DNA from: an uncultured Polycyclovorans sp.
GTDB lineage: Bacteria > Pseudomonadota > Gammaproteobacteria > Nevskiales > Nevskiaceae
DNA: 36,788 nt
NCBI GenBank assembly: GCA_936928855.1
Contig: CAKZHZ010000026.1
Coordinates: 1 to 36,788 of the forward strand
Direction of reading: 5' to 3'
This document shows, piece by piece, positions 23,758-32,492 of the stretch (position 1 is the stretch's first letter; each line of letters opens with the position of its first letter). A program made the position numbers and the translations under genes. The notes under the pieces were generated by a model that made no database searches, had not been told where the DNA came from, and was given only the letters and a program-made list of their open reading frames with translations.

Positions 23758-23786
23758 GTGGTCGCTTTGTGACAGTGATGTGAAGT
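23758..23786 (-). promoter_or_regulatory. Pho-box-like repeat upstream of the PlcP-like gene
   Basis: On the minus strand ACTTCAC-ATCA-CTGTCAC-AAAG-CGACCAC: three 7-base units at 11-base period, the central one perfect to the PhoB consensus CTGTCAY, the flanking ones 4 of 7. It lies about 52-80 bases before the ATG. Confidence 0.45.
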
Positions 23787-23799
23787 TTTGATGACGGGG

Positions 23800-24423
23800 T
23801 CAGACCGGCACCACATCCGCCGCCCGCCACAGATACCAGCTCGCCACTGACCGCCACGGCGCCCAGGTATCGGTGATGGCGAGGGTGTCGGCGTCGCTCA
23901 GCGGCACACCGCCGTTGTACAGCCGGTTGAGGCCGTTGCGCAGGCCGACATCGCCCAGCGAGAAGATGTCCGGCCGGCCCAACGCGAACATCAGGAACAT
24001 CTCGGCGGTCCAGCGGCCGATGCCGGGCAGCGCATCGAGTTCGGCGATGGCCGCTGCGTCGTCCAGTCGCCCGATGCGGCGAAAATTCAGCCGGCCCTCG
24101 ATGGCCTCGGTCCCCAGCGCGATCAGCCAGCGCACCTTGGCCTGCGACAGGCCGCAGGCGCGCAGGGCCAGCGGGTCCGCTGCGGCGAGCCCGGCCGGCG
24201 TGAGCGGACCTCCCAGATGGGTCTCGACGCGCCGCTGGATGGTATCCGCCGCCTTGACCGACAGCTGCTGACTGACGATGGCGGTGGCCAGCACTTGAAA
24301 CGCCGGCTTGCGGCGGGGCCGCAGCCCGCAGGGGCCGACCTCGCGGATCAGCTTGCGCAGCACCGGATCGCGACGGGACAGGAAGCGCTCGGCGGCGGCG
24401 CGCTGGTCGGCGTGCATGGTCAC
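23800..24423 (-). CDS. DNA-3-methyladenine glycosylase II (AlkA-like)
   Basis: 207 residues of the HhH-GPD superfamily. The helix-hairpin-helix LPGIGRWTAEMFLMFALG (about 132-149) is followed by the catalytic Asp D158 in SLGDVGLRNGL. The front half has ATAIVSQQLSVKAADTI, typical of AlkA C-terminal domains. Shorter than E. coli AlkA because the N-terminal TBP-like domain is absent, as in many bacterial alkylation-repair glycosylases. Removes alkylated purines from DNA. Divergent from the downstream VWA gene. Confidence 0.85.
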   Translation of the reverse strand: MTMHADQRAAAERFLSRRDPVLRKLIREVGPCGLRPRRKPAFQVLATAIVSQQLSVKAADTIQRRVETHLGGPLTPAGLAAADPLALRACGLSQAKVRWLIALGTEAIEGRLNFRRIGRLDDAAAIAELDALPGIGRWTAEMFLMFALGRPDIFSLGDVGLRNGLNRLYNGGVPLSDADTLAITDTWAPWRSVASWYLWRAADVVPV

Positions 24424-24485
24424 TCCTCGGAACGGGAGCCCGGAGCGTAAACTACCCGCAGATTTGCCGGGAGCACCGTGCCGCC

Positions 24486-25664
24486 ATGCTGTTCACCTTC
24501 TTCTTCACCGTCCGCGAAGCCGGCGTCAAGGCGGCGCTGTCCGAGTTCCTGATGCTGCTGGAGGCGCTGTCGAAGAATGTCGCCATCTTCTCGCTGGACG
24601 ACTTCTATCACCTGTCACGCGCCGCCCTGGTCAAGGACGAGTCGCAGTACGACCGCTTCGACCGCGCCTTCGCTGCCTACTTCAAGGGCATCGAGGCGGT
24701 CACCGGCGAGCTGTTCGAGTCAATCCCGGAGGACTGGCTGAAACAGCAGATGGACCGCCATTTCACCGACGAGGAGAAGGCGAAGATCCAGGCGCTCGGC
24801 GGGCTCGACAAACTGATGGAAACCCTCAAGCAGCGGCTGGAGGAACAGCAGAAGCGCCACGAGGGCGGCAACAAGTGGGTCGGCACCAACGGCACCTCGC
24901 CATTCGGCAACGGCGGCTACAACCCCGAGGGCATCCGCATCGGCGGCACCGGCGGCAACCGCTCGGCGGTGAAGGTGTGGGAGAAGCGGGAGTTCCGCAA
25001 CCTCGATGACACCCTGGAGCTGGGCACCCGCAACATCAAGGTGGCGCTGCGTCGTCTGCGCCGCTTTGCCCGCGAGGGCGCCCCGGATGTCCTCGACATC
25101 GACGACACCATCGGTTCCACCGCCCGCAACGCCGGCTGGCTGGACATCAAGATGGTGCCGGAGCGCCGCAATGCGGCGAAGGTGCTGCTGTTCCTGGACG
25201 TCGGCGGCTCGATGGACCCGCACATCCGCGTCTGCGAGGAGCTGTTCTCGGCCGCCAAGACCGAGTTCAAGCATCTGGAGTACTACTACTTCCACAACTT
25301 CATCTATGAAAGCGTGTGGAAGGACAACGTGCGCCGCAACAATGAGCGCATCCCGCTCTACGACATCCTCCACAAGTTCACCCCGGACTACCGGGTGATC
25401 TTCGTCGGCGACGCGGCCATGAGCCCCTACGAGATCGCCTCGCCCGGCGGCAGCATCGAGCACTGGAACGAGGAGGCCGGCGCGGTGTGGATGCAGCGCC
25501 TGCACCGCCAGTTTCCGCGGCTGGTATGGCTCAATCCGGACCGCGAGGATTACTGGCAGCACTCGCAGTCGTGCCAGCTCACGCAGGAGCTGATCGGCAC
25601 CGACCGCATGTTCCCGATGACCCTCAACGGTCTGGAGGCCGCCATGAAGCGGCTGACGCACTGA
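24486..25664 (+). CDS. VWA domain protein, CoxE-like
   Basis: 392 residues. The N-terminal helical part (1-130) ends in a charged coiled stretch (METLKQRLEEQQKRHE), then a Gly-rich linker (about 138-160). The C-terminal VWA-like domain has a modified MIDAS, LLFLDVGGSMDPH (DxGxS instead of DxSxS), and EYYYFHNFIYESVWKD, as in the COG3825/CoxE-like family. These usually act with a MoxR-type AAA ATPase, whose gene is not adjacent here. Function unknown. Confidence 0.8.
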   Translation: MLFTFFFTVREAGVKAALSEFLMLLEALSKNVAIFSLDDFYHLSRAALVKDESQYDRFDRAFAAYFKGIEAVTGELFESIPEDWLKQQMDRHFTDEEKAKIQALGGLDKLMETLKQRLEEQQKRHEGGNKWVGTNGTSPFGNGGYNPEGIRIGGTGGNRSAVKVWEKREFRNLDDTLELGTRNIKVALRRLRRFAREGAPDVLDIDDTIGSTARNAGWLDIKMVPERRNAAKVLLFLDVGGSMDPHIRVCEELFSAAKTEFKHLEYYYFHNFIYESVWKDNVRRNNERIPLYDILHKFTPDYRVIFVGDAAMSPYEIASPGGSIEHWNEEAGAVWMQRLHRQFPRLVWLNPDREDYWQHSQSCQLTQELIGTDRMFPMTLNGLEAAMKRLTH

Positions 25665-25710
25665 CGGCCTACAATCGGGTGAAACCAACAAGATGACCCC
25701 GGAGGGACCC

Positions 25711-25761
25711 ATGGCATCGCGGCTGACCCACGCACCTGCCTCGACCGGAGCGTCGTGGTGA
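25711..25761 (+). CDS. Possible 16-residue leader peptide before the SanA/YdcF-like gene
   Basis: GGAGGG stands six bases before an ATG that opens a 16-codon frame ending in TGA at 25759-25761. This overlaps the GTG start of the next gene (25755). The good ribosome site and overlap suggest translational coupling; the peptide itself (MASRLTHAPASTGASW) has no known role. Confidence 0.35.
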   Translation: MASRLTHAPASTGASW

Positions 25762-26462
25762 GACCTTCCGTGAAACGGCGTCTTCGGCGCTGGCTGGTGG
25801 GCAGTGTGGTCACCTTCCTGCTGCTGGGCCTGCTGGCCAACCGCTGGGTGATCAACAGTACCGATTCCTACCTCTTCACCGACCTGGCGCTGCTGCCGGC
25901 CAGCGATGTCGGTGTGGTACTCGGCACCAGCCCGTACGCGCGCAACGGCGGCCCCAACCAGGAGTTCGAGGGCCGGATGCGCGCAGCCGCCGAGTTGTAC
26001 AAGGCCGGCAAGGTCAAACATCTGATCGTCTCCGGCGCCAACCCGGACCGAAGCTACAACGAGCCGCGGCAGATGCGCCGGGCGCTCATCGAGCTGGGAG
26101 TCCCCGGCAGCGCCATCACCATGGACTTTGCGGGCTTCCGGACCCTGGATTCGGTGGTCCGCGCCCAGAGCGTGTGGGGACTGCATCGCTATACCCTGAT
26201 CACCCAGAAGTATCACGGCTATCGCGCGTTGTTCCTGGCGCGCAAGCTGGGACAGACCGGCGCCAGCGCCTATACCGCTCGGATCGGCCAGACCGAGAAC
26301 TATGGCAACCGACACCCGGTCCGCGAGGTGTTTGCCCGCTTCAAGGCGGTACTCGATCTCTTCGTGCTCAACACCCAACCGCGTTTCACAGGGGAGCCGG
26401 AAACACTGGTGATTGGCGCCCCCGCCGAAGCAGTCGACGACGCCACCGCCCCACTTCCGTGA
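25755..26462 (+). CDS. SanA/YdcF-like DUF218 membrane protein
   Basis: 235 residues. An N-terminal membrane anchor (about 15-31) is followed by a DUF218 domain: VGVVLGTSPYARNGGPNQ, KVKHLIVSGANPDRSYNEP, MDFAGFRTLDSVVRAQ and ITQKYHGYRALFLARKLG. This is the pattern of SanA (vancomycin sensitivity), linked to envelope barrier function; no enzymatic activity is proven. GTG start, overlapping a possible leader peptide. Confidence 0.8.
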   Translation: MVRPSVKRRLRRWLVGSVVTFLLLGLLANRWVINSTDSYLFTDLALLPASDVGVVLGTSPYARNGGPNQEFEGRMRAAAELYKAGKVKHLIVSGANPDRSYNEPRQMRRALIELGVPGSAITMDFAGFRTLDSVVRAQSVWGLHRYTLITQKYHGYRALFLARKLGQTGASAYTARIGQTENYGNRHPVREVFARFKAVLDLFVLNTQPRFTGEPETLVIGAPAEAVDDATAPLP

Positions 26463-26524
26463 TCGTCACCACTGCGGACACGCCAGCCCGGAGACGGGGG
26501 CGCTGTCGCGAAACCCACACACAA

Positions 26525-26553
26525 CTGTCAACAATTAGTCAACTTTTCGACAT
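26525..26553 (+). promoter_or_regulatory. Pho box upstream of phoX
   Basis: CTGTCAA-CAAT-TAGTCAA-CTTT-TCGACAT: three 7-base units at an 11-base period. The first two are close to the PhoB consensus CTGTCAT. Located about 60-87 bases before the phoX ATG, in a 149-base intergenic stretch that is clearly AT-richer than its surroundings. Confidence 0.65.
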
Positions 26554-26611
26554 CTGGGCTCACTAGCCTCCGGCGGGTTCATTCCAAGCCTTTTCCGCCA
26601 GGAGTTACCCG

Positions 26612-28726
26612 ATGAGCCATCACCCCGTCGAAGACCACAACCCCACCGACAACCCCACCTTCGCCTCGGTGCTTGAAGCCCGTATGGCCCGCCGCAGCTT
26701 CCTGCAGGGCGGCGTCACGGTGGCTGCCGCCACCACCCTGAGCGGCTTCGCCCTGGTGGGTTGCAGCGACGACGACAACAAGGCCCTGGCCACGCCGACT
26801 TCGCTCGGGTTTGCCGCCGTCGCCAAGAACCTCGAGGACCGCATCACACTGCCGGCCGGCTATTCCGCCAAGGTGCTCTACGCCTTCGGCGACCCGATCA
26901 CCGCCGCAGCCGCCGCCTTCGCCAACAACGGCAGCCAGACCGACCACGAGCAGCGCGCCGGCGACCAGCACGACGGCATGTACTACTTCGGCCTTGGCAA
27001 TGACGGTCAGGTCAGCCCGCGCCGCTCCGATCGCGGCCTGCTGGTGATGAACCACGAGCAGGTGCTGGATACCTACATCCACGCCAATGGCCCCACCAAC
27101 TCGGGCGCCACCGACGGCCCCCGCCCGAAGGCAGAGGTGGACCGCGAGATGAACGCCCATGGTGTGTCGGTGATCGAAGTCACCAACAGCGGCGGCGACT
27201 GGTCCTACGTCCAGGGCTCCAACTTCAACCGCCGTGTCACCGCTTTCACGCCGATGGCCATCCACGGCCCGGCCCGCAGCAACGCCCTGCTGAACACGCC
27301 GTACTCGCAGGGCGGCACGCGCACCCGTGGAACGCTCAACAACTGCGCCAATGGCTACACCCCCTGGGGCACCTACCTGACCTGCGAGGAGAACTGGTTC
27401 TCCTACTTCCGTCGCGACGACGACGCCGCACAGCGCTCCGCCGGCGACAACGCCCAGCTGGCCCGCTACGGCATGGGACCGAACAGTGCCGGCTTTTCCT
27501 ACCGTCGCTGGGACAGCGTCGCGGGCGACGTCTACACCCGCTTCGACATCACCGTGAAGGGCGCTTCCGCCAGTGCCGACTACCGCAACGAAGCCAACAC
27601 CTTCGGCTACGTGGTGGAGATCGATCCGACCCAGCCGGCCAGCACCCCGCGCAAGCGCACCGCGCTCGGCCGTTTTGGTCATGAGGGCGCCTGGGTCGGC
27701 CCGGTGCGCGCGGGTGAGCCGATCGCCTACTACATGGGCTGCGATTCGCGCTTCGAGTACATCTACAAGTTCGTCTCCGATGCCCTGTGGGATCCGTCGG
27801 ATGCCAACGGCGGCCTGGCCGCCGGCGACAAGTACCTCGACGCCGGCAAACTGTATGTGGCCAAGTTCAACGCCGACGGCACCGGCGACTGGGTGGAGCT
27901 GGGCTTTGGCAAGAACGGCTTGACCGCCGGCAATGCCACCTTCCCGTTCAGCAGCCAGGGCGACATCTGCGTGGTCACCCGTCTGGCCGCCGATTCGGTG
28001 GGGGCCACCCGCATGGACCGCCCGGAATGGGGCGCGGTGAACCCGGTCAACGGCGAGATTTACATGACGCTGACCAACAACACCCAGCGCAACTCGAGCG
28101 ATATCAGCCTCACCAATGACCCCGACGCGCCCAACCCGCGCAACAGCAACGCCAACGGCCACATCATCCGCTGGCGTGAATTCGGCGGCAGCGTGACCGC
28201 GGAAAGCTTCGACTGGGACATCTACCTGCTGGGCGCGGCGGCCAATGCCGACCCGGCCTCGGTGAACGCCTCCGGCCTGAGCGACGACAACGACTTCTCC
28301 AGCCCGGACGGCCTCTGGTTCGACCAGCGCGGCGTGCTGTGGATCCAGACCGACGATGGCGTGTTCCCGGGCGCGGGTCGCAGCAACAACCAGATGCTGG
28401 CCGCCCTGCCGGGTGAAGTCGGCGATGGCAGCGCCACCATGGTGGGAGCGCAGGCCACGATTCTCGGCAAGTCCGCGTCGGGCGAAACCGTGAAGCGCTT
28501 CCTGGTCGGCCCCAAGGGATGCGAGATCACCGGCATCACCGAAACGCCCGACGGCCGCACCCTGTTCGTCAACATCCAGCACCCCGGCGAGAACGGCTCG
28601 CTGGCAACGCTGGAAAGCGCCTGGCCGGCGCTGTCGGGCAATGCCAAGGATGTCGGCGACGCCACGCGTCCGCGCTCCGCCACCATCGTCATCACCCGTG
28701 ACGACGGCGGCGTGATCGCAGCCTGA
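26612..28726 (+). CDS. phoX: PhoX-type alkaline phosphatase, Tat-exported
   Basis: 704 residues. The twin-arginine signal ARRSFLQGG (R27, R28) is followed by a hydrophobic stretch and LVGC at 48-51, so it may be a Tat-exported lipoprotein. The body shows PhoX (DUF839) features: LVMNHEQV, EMNAHGVSVIEV, NCANGYTPWGTYLTCEENW, the segment FGHEGAWVG and a SPDGLWFDQRGVLWIQTD beta-propeller motif. PhoX is a Ca/Fe phosphomonoesterase that frees phosphate from organic esters in the periplasm or outside the cell. AGGAG lies before the ATG; a Pho box lies upstream and a strong terminator downstream, so it is monocistronic. Confidence 0.92.
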   Translation: MSHHPVEDHNPTDNPTFASVLEARMARRSFLQGGVTVAAATTLSGFALVGCSDDDNKALATPTSLGFAAVAKNLEDRITLPAGYSAKVLYAFGDPITAAAAAFANNGSQTDHEQRAGDQHDGMYYFGLGNDGQVSPRRSDRGLLVMNHEQVLDTYIHANGPTNSGATDGPRPKAEVDREMNAHGVSVIEVTNSGGDWSYVQGSNFNRRVTAFTPMAIHGPARSNALLNTPYSQGGTRTRGTLNNCANGYTPWGTYLTCEENWFSYFRRDDDAAQRSAGDNAQLARYGMGPNSAGFSYRRWDSVAGDVYTRFDITVKGASASADYRNEANTFGYVVEIDPTQPASTPRKRTALGRFGHEGAWVGPVRAGEPIAYYMGCDSRFEYIYKFVSDALWDPSDANGGLAAGDKYLDAGKLYVAKFNADGTGDWVELGFGKNGLTAGNATFPFSSQGDICVVTRLAADSVGATRMDRPEWGAVNPVNGEIYMTLTNNTQRNSSDISLTNDPDAPNPRNSNANGHIIRWREFGGSVTAESFDWDIYLLGAAANADPASVNASGLSDDNDFSSPDGLWFDQRGVLWIQTDDGVFPGAGRSNNQMLAALPGEVGDGSATMVGAQATILGKSASGETVKRFLVGPKGCEITGITETPDGRTLFVNIQHPGENGSLATLESAWPALSGNAKDVGDATRPRSATIVITRDDGGVIAA

Positions 28727-28748
28727 TCGACGACATCAGCGGTACCCG

Positions 28749-28780
28749 GGCACGGGCCGGCAACGGCCCGTGCCTTTTTT
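28749..28780 (+). terminator. Terminator of phoX
   Basis: GGCACGGGCCG-GCAA-CGGCCCGTGCC, an 11-base perfect stem with tetraloop, followed by six Ts, 22 bases after the phoX stop. Confidence 0.95.
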
Positions 28781-28856
28781 GTGCAGGTTCGCGCCGCATC
28801 CGGAACCGTTTGCCCTGCGTAGTCGTCTACACTCATATGAACAACGGGAACTCACC

Positions 28857-29351
28857 ATGCGCCTTCTGAAGCTGACCCCTCTGGTGGCCGCCGGCATCCT
28901 CGCGGGCTGCGCCACGGCGACCCCTTACCAGCCCTTGCTGGACGGTCAGGGCTACTCCGACCTGCGGATCGAAAACAACCGGGTTCGGGTGACATTCCAG
29001 GGCAACGCCGCCACAGAGCGCCAGGTTGTCGAGAACTACCTGCTGCTGCGTGCCGCGGAACTCACACTGGAAAGTGGCTACGACTATTTCGTGATGGACA
29101 ACCTCGACACCGAGGCCGACACCCGCTACACCCAGAGCGTGTCCTTCGGCGGCGCCTTTGGCTACTACGGCGGCTGGCCGGGCAGCTTCGGCAGCGTCGG
29201 GCTGGGCACCTCCAATCCGGTCACCAAGTATCAGGCGCAGGCCTTCGTCACCATGTTCAAGGGCGACAAGCCGGAAAATGACACCCGGGCCTTCAGCGCA
29301 CGGTCGGTGCGCGACAACCTGGCTCCGCTGGCCAAGCGGTCTTCCAACTGA
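28857..29351 (+). CDS. Lipoprotein, CC0125/CC1285-like
   Basis: 164 residues with lipobox LAGC (Cys17) and a mature part resembling the CC0125/CC1285 lipoprotein family: TPYQPLLDGQGYSDLRIENN, AELTLESGYDYFVMDN, and a Gly/Tyr-rich middle (GGAFGYYGGWPGSFG). Role unknown. Start at 28857 chosen for the signal; the frame is open upstream. Stop and next start share one base, so the two lipoproteins are an operon. Confidence 0.75.
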   Translation: MRLLKLTPLVAAGILAGCATATPYQPLLDGQGYSDLRIENNRVRVTFQGNAATERQVVENYLLLRAAELTLESGYDYFVMDNLDTEADTRYTQSVSFGGAFGYYGGWPGSFGSVGLGTSNPVTKYQAQAFVTMFKGDKPENDTRAFSARSVRDNLAPLAKRSSN

Positions 29352-30220
29352 TGCCCCCGGTGTCGCGGGGGCTGCTGGCCCTGGCCGCGCTTGTCCTGGC
29401 CGGCTGCGAGGCCCGGCTCAACGTCGAGGTCAGCCGCGGGGATGCGCTCACGCTGACCGCGTTCAGCCCCCGGATCACCGGCCTGATACTGCAGCGCAGC
29501 GACGGCAGCACCGTCACCTTGCGCGGTGACGCGCTGACCGCGCGAGAGTGGATGGCACTGGACCCGGGCGAAACGGTGCCCTTGTTCGACGACCTCGAGA
29601 TCAACACCGGTCGCTTCACCGGTGCGGCCCTGACCTTCGACAGCGACGGCGGCACCGTCACCACCGACATCGACGACACCGCACTGACCCTGGTCCCTGC
29701 GGACGGGCGCTTCGGCAGTATCGACCTGCAGGTCAACGAAGATGACACCGCCACGCTGCACGTCGTACTGGAGCCCCAGTTCTCGGTCACCGATCAGCGC
29801 AATACCGCACAGAACCGCGCCCGCTTCCTGCCGGTGGTGCGTGCCGGCACGCCCGACCGCCTGGCCGATATCGGCGGCCGGGTGGCTGCAGCCCTGGTGC
29901 AGGGCGCCAACTGCCGCAACAGTGGCGCGCCAGCGGAAGGGGCTGCGATCTATGCCTTCGGTCAGCACGACCTCAGCAGCCTGGGTGACTTCATCGAGGG
30001 CGCCGAGCTGAACCCGGTCGCCTTGGCGGCGATTCGCTTCGATGCTGACAACAGCCGCTATGACTACCGTCTGCGCGACCTGCCGCCGGGCGACTACACG
30101 CTGGGATTGTTCTGCCTGGCCGATGCCGACACACCGGTGGGCGCCGAAGGCCTGACGGCGCTGCGCAGCGTGGAGCGCGTTCTCGACGGCAGCGACCTCA
30201 CGGTCGATTTTCTGAACTGA
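29351..30220 (+). CDS. Lipoprotein of unknown function (DUF4382-like)
   Basis: 289 residues with lipobox LAGC (Cys19). The mature part is beta-rich with many Asp/Thr: VTLRGDALTAREWMALD, LTFDSDGGTVTTDIDD, then a C-terminal carbohydrate-binding or transthyretin-like stretch (YDYRLRDLPPGDYTLGLFC). It vaguely resembles DUF4382 proteins. Its last 23 bases overlap the end of the convergent histidine kinase gene. Confidence 0.65.
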   Translation: MPPVSRGLLALAALVLAGCEARLNVEVSRGDALTLTAFSPRITGLILQRSDGSTVTLRGDALTAREWMALDPGETVPLFDDLEINTGRFTGAALTFDSDGGTVTTDIDDTALTLVPADGRFGSIDLQVNEDDTATLHVVLEPQFSVTDQRNTAQNRARFLPVVRAGTPDRLADIGGRVAAALVQGANCRNSGAPAEGAAIYAFGQHDLSSLGDFIEGAELNPVALAAIRFDADNSRYDYRLRDLPPGDYTLGLFCLADADTPVGAEGLTALRSVERVLDGSDLTVDFLN

Positions 30221-32489
30221 CACCCGAGCCAGCAGCTGGCTGAACCGCACATTGCCAACCGGTTTCCAGTCGCTCTCCATCCCGCTGCCAATAGAGCTTC
30301 CCCCCAAGGCGCTGGAGGCGTGACCGCATGCTGAGCAGGCCGCGCCCATGACGCCACTGCGCCGGGTCGCCGATCTCTCCGCCATGACGAAGGCGCAGCG
30401 ACAACACCCCCTCCTGCAGCCGCAGATCGACGGTAATCTGATCCGGCCGGGCATGGCGAATGGCGTTGCTGAGCGCCTCCCGCAGCACGCGCCCGAGCGC
30501 TGTGCGGGCGTCGGCTGAGAACGGCGGAGCCTGCTCAACCCCTTGCGACCGCCAGTCCAACGCCACGTCAGCGGTGTCCAGTCGCTCGCGGCATTCGTTG
30601 CGCCAGTCGGCCACCACGGCTGCAGCACTGAGATCCTTGTCATCGCGGATCGATACGGTATCCCGCAGATCCTCCAGCGCCGCGCGGGCCAGATCCGCCA
30701 CCGGCCCCTCGCGCGCACTGCAGGCCAAGGTGAGCAACTTGGCCCCGAGGTCGTCATGCAGATCACGAAAGATGCGCTCGCGCTCTTCGGCCTGGGCAGC
30801 GCGGCGTTCGGCGACCCGCTCCTGCTCGTAAGCATGTCGCAGCTGTTCGGTCTTTTCCGCCACGCGGTGTTCAAGCTCCTGGTTGAGTGAACCAAGACGC
30901 TCCAACGCCTCCCCCACACGGGTCCCGACCTGACAGAGGTTTCGCGCAGCGGCCAGATGCTCACGCCCGAACAGGCGCCGCCCCTCGTCCACTGCGGTCA
31001 TCCTCAGCGCCGGAGCGCCGGCCACGGCTGGCAGCAGTAGCGTGAGTCCGTCATCTACCACGGTCAGCTGTGCCGGCCCTTCGGCCAGCACCACCATCTC
31101 GAGGGGCTGGAACACGGTCTGCAGGGCCTGCCGCCAACGCCGGTCGAAGTCGCGCTCGGCGCCGGCCTCGGTCAGAAGCTCCAGCGCCTGCTGCAAACGG
31201 CTGTGGCGGGACTGCACGTCGCCCCGGGTCACACGGGTCCAGATCCACTCGCGTACCGGGAAGTACAGCCAGCCAATCACCGCCACGCTGGCGGCCGCCG
31301 CCGTCACGCGGTTCAGTTGCAGCACCGCCACCAGCAGCAGGTCCAGCAGCAGAACCGCCACTCCCCCCAGGAACCAGGACCAGGCCGCCAGCCACCAACG
31401 GTCCAGATCGAACAGACGATATCGGGTGATGCCCAGCGGGATCACCAGAAAGGCCGGCAGCAGACCGGCGAACAGGTAGGTCTGCGGAATCACCGGTGCC
31501 TGGTCGTTGATCAGCGGAATGAACAACAGCGCCTGAAACAGCAGTGCGCCGGTAAACCACACCAGGAAGAACCAGCGGAGCGCCGCCCGCTCGACTGGTC
31601 GGCCGGCAGTACGGCGCCATTGCACGGCGGAGAGCAGAGCCGCAGCGGCGAGACAGATCATCAGGGGATAGCGGAATCCGGCATCAATCCCGCTGAGCCA
31701 CTGCTGGCGCGCATGCAGCAGGAACACCACCAGCATCACGGCGAAGACGCACAGTTCGAAGGGGAACCGCGACAGGCGCACCGGGTAGCGCCACATCAGG
31801 GAGAGATAGGCGGCTCCAAACAACAGCCCGCCGAAATGATTGGCCAGCGACAGTCGATGAATCAGTGCCCCGGGCAGCGCCAGCTCGCGAGTGCTGTAGA
31901 TACTGGCGGTGACGCCAACAATGAACAGGCCGACACCGGAGACCAGATACAGCAAGGCCGCCATACCGCGGTTGTAGGCGAAAACCCCCGCGGAAACCAT
32001 CAGGCAAACGGCGGCAAAGGCCAGCTGGAACCAGAAGCCGAAGGGCAGGCTGGCCACCGGCCGCCGCGGTTGCGGCTGCAGGGTGGTCAGCTCTCCCTGG
32101 CGACCATGAACCACCACGCGGTCGGAACGGGTCAGCGTCGCAAGCGTCTGCTGACGCCCGATGAAATGATTGAAGTCCGGGTAGCCGTTGACGAAATCCG
32201 GATCCTCGACCAGATCGCCCGGCTGCAGCGCCACGATCTGCCCCCCCGTCGCCAGCCCCGTCACCACCGTTCCGGGCAGGAGCCGGCCCGCGGCGGGCCC
32301 TGATTCCTCCACGACCTGCAGCTGCACCGTTCCCGTCGCGGGCTGCGGGGCCAGACGCAGCCCCAGCCAGGGCTGTGCGGTGGCTTGTTGGAGCGCGAAG
32401 ATGACGCCGACGAAAATGGCCAGTGTGGCCGCCCCAAGCACCGAGACGGGCGCCAGATCGCCGCGCCGCAGGGCCTGGGCCCATTGCAT
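30198..32489 (-). CDS. Sensor histidine kinase with PDZ-like periplasmic domain
   Basis: 763 residues. N-terminal helix (about 15-33), periplasmic domain (about 40-145) that reads like a PDZ domain (WLGLRLAP, EESGPAAGRLLPGTVV, LQPGDLVED), then a multi-helix membrane block (about 155-410), a GAF-like segment and a coiled coil (NQELEHRVAEKTEQL). The kinase core is of the HisKA_3 (NarX/DesK/LiaS) type with phospho-acceptor H578 in FRDLHDDLGAKLL, N-box EALSNAIRHA (N675) and GRGLLSMRSRL. The first G-box is odd (LRHGGEIGDP, no Asp). No response regulator gene is adjacent. It lies three bases after the Anbu gene, so the two are probably co-transcribed. Confidence 0.82.
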   Translation of the reverse strand: MQWAQALRRGDLAPVSVLGAATLAIFVGVIFALQQATAQPWLGLRLAPQPATGTVQLQVVEESGPAAGRLLPGTVVTGLATGGQIVALQPGDLVEDPDFVNGYPDFNHFIGRQQTLATLTRSDRVVVHGRQGELTTLQPQPRRPVASLPFGFWFQLAFAAVCLMVSAGVFAYNRGMAALLYLVSGVGLFIVGVTASIYSTRELALPGALIHRLSLANHFGGLLFGAAYLSLMWRYPVRLSRFPFELCVFAVMLVVFLLHARQQWLSGIDAGFRYPLMICLAAAALLSAVQWRRTAGRPVERAALRWFFLVWFTGALLFQALLFIPLINDQAPVIPQTYLFAGLLPAFLVIPLGITRYRLFDLDRWWLAAWSWFLGGVAVLLLDLLLVAVLQLNRVTAAAASVAVIGWLYFPVREWIWTRVTRGDVQSRHSRLQQALELLTEAGAERDFDRRWRQALQTVFQPLEMVVLAEGPAQLTVVDDGLTLLLPAVAGAPALRMTAVDEGRRLFGREHLAAARNLCQVGTRVGEALERLGSLNQELEHRVAEKTEQLRHAYEQERVAERRAAQAEERERIFRDLHDDLGAKLLTLACSAREGPVADLARAALEDLRDTVSIRDDKDLSAAAVVADWRNECRERLDTADVALDWRSQGVEQAPPFSADARTALGRVLREALSNAIRHARPDQITVDLRLQEGVLSLRLRHGGEIGDPAQWRHGRGLLSMRSRLQRLGGKLYWQRDGERLETGWQCAVQPAAGSGVSSENRP

Positions 32490-32492
32490 CGC

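Noticed and set aside
26579..28582. 667-codon minus-strand open frame
   Set aside because: Antisense to phoX, which has Tat signal, ribosome site, Pho box and terminator.
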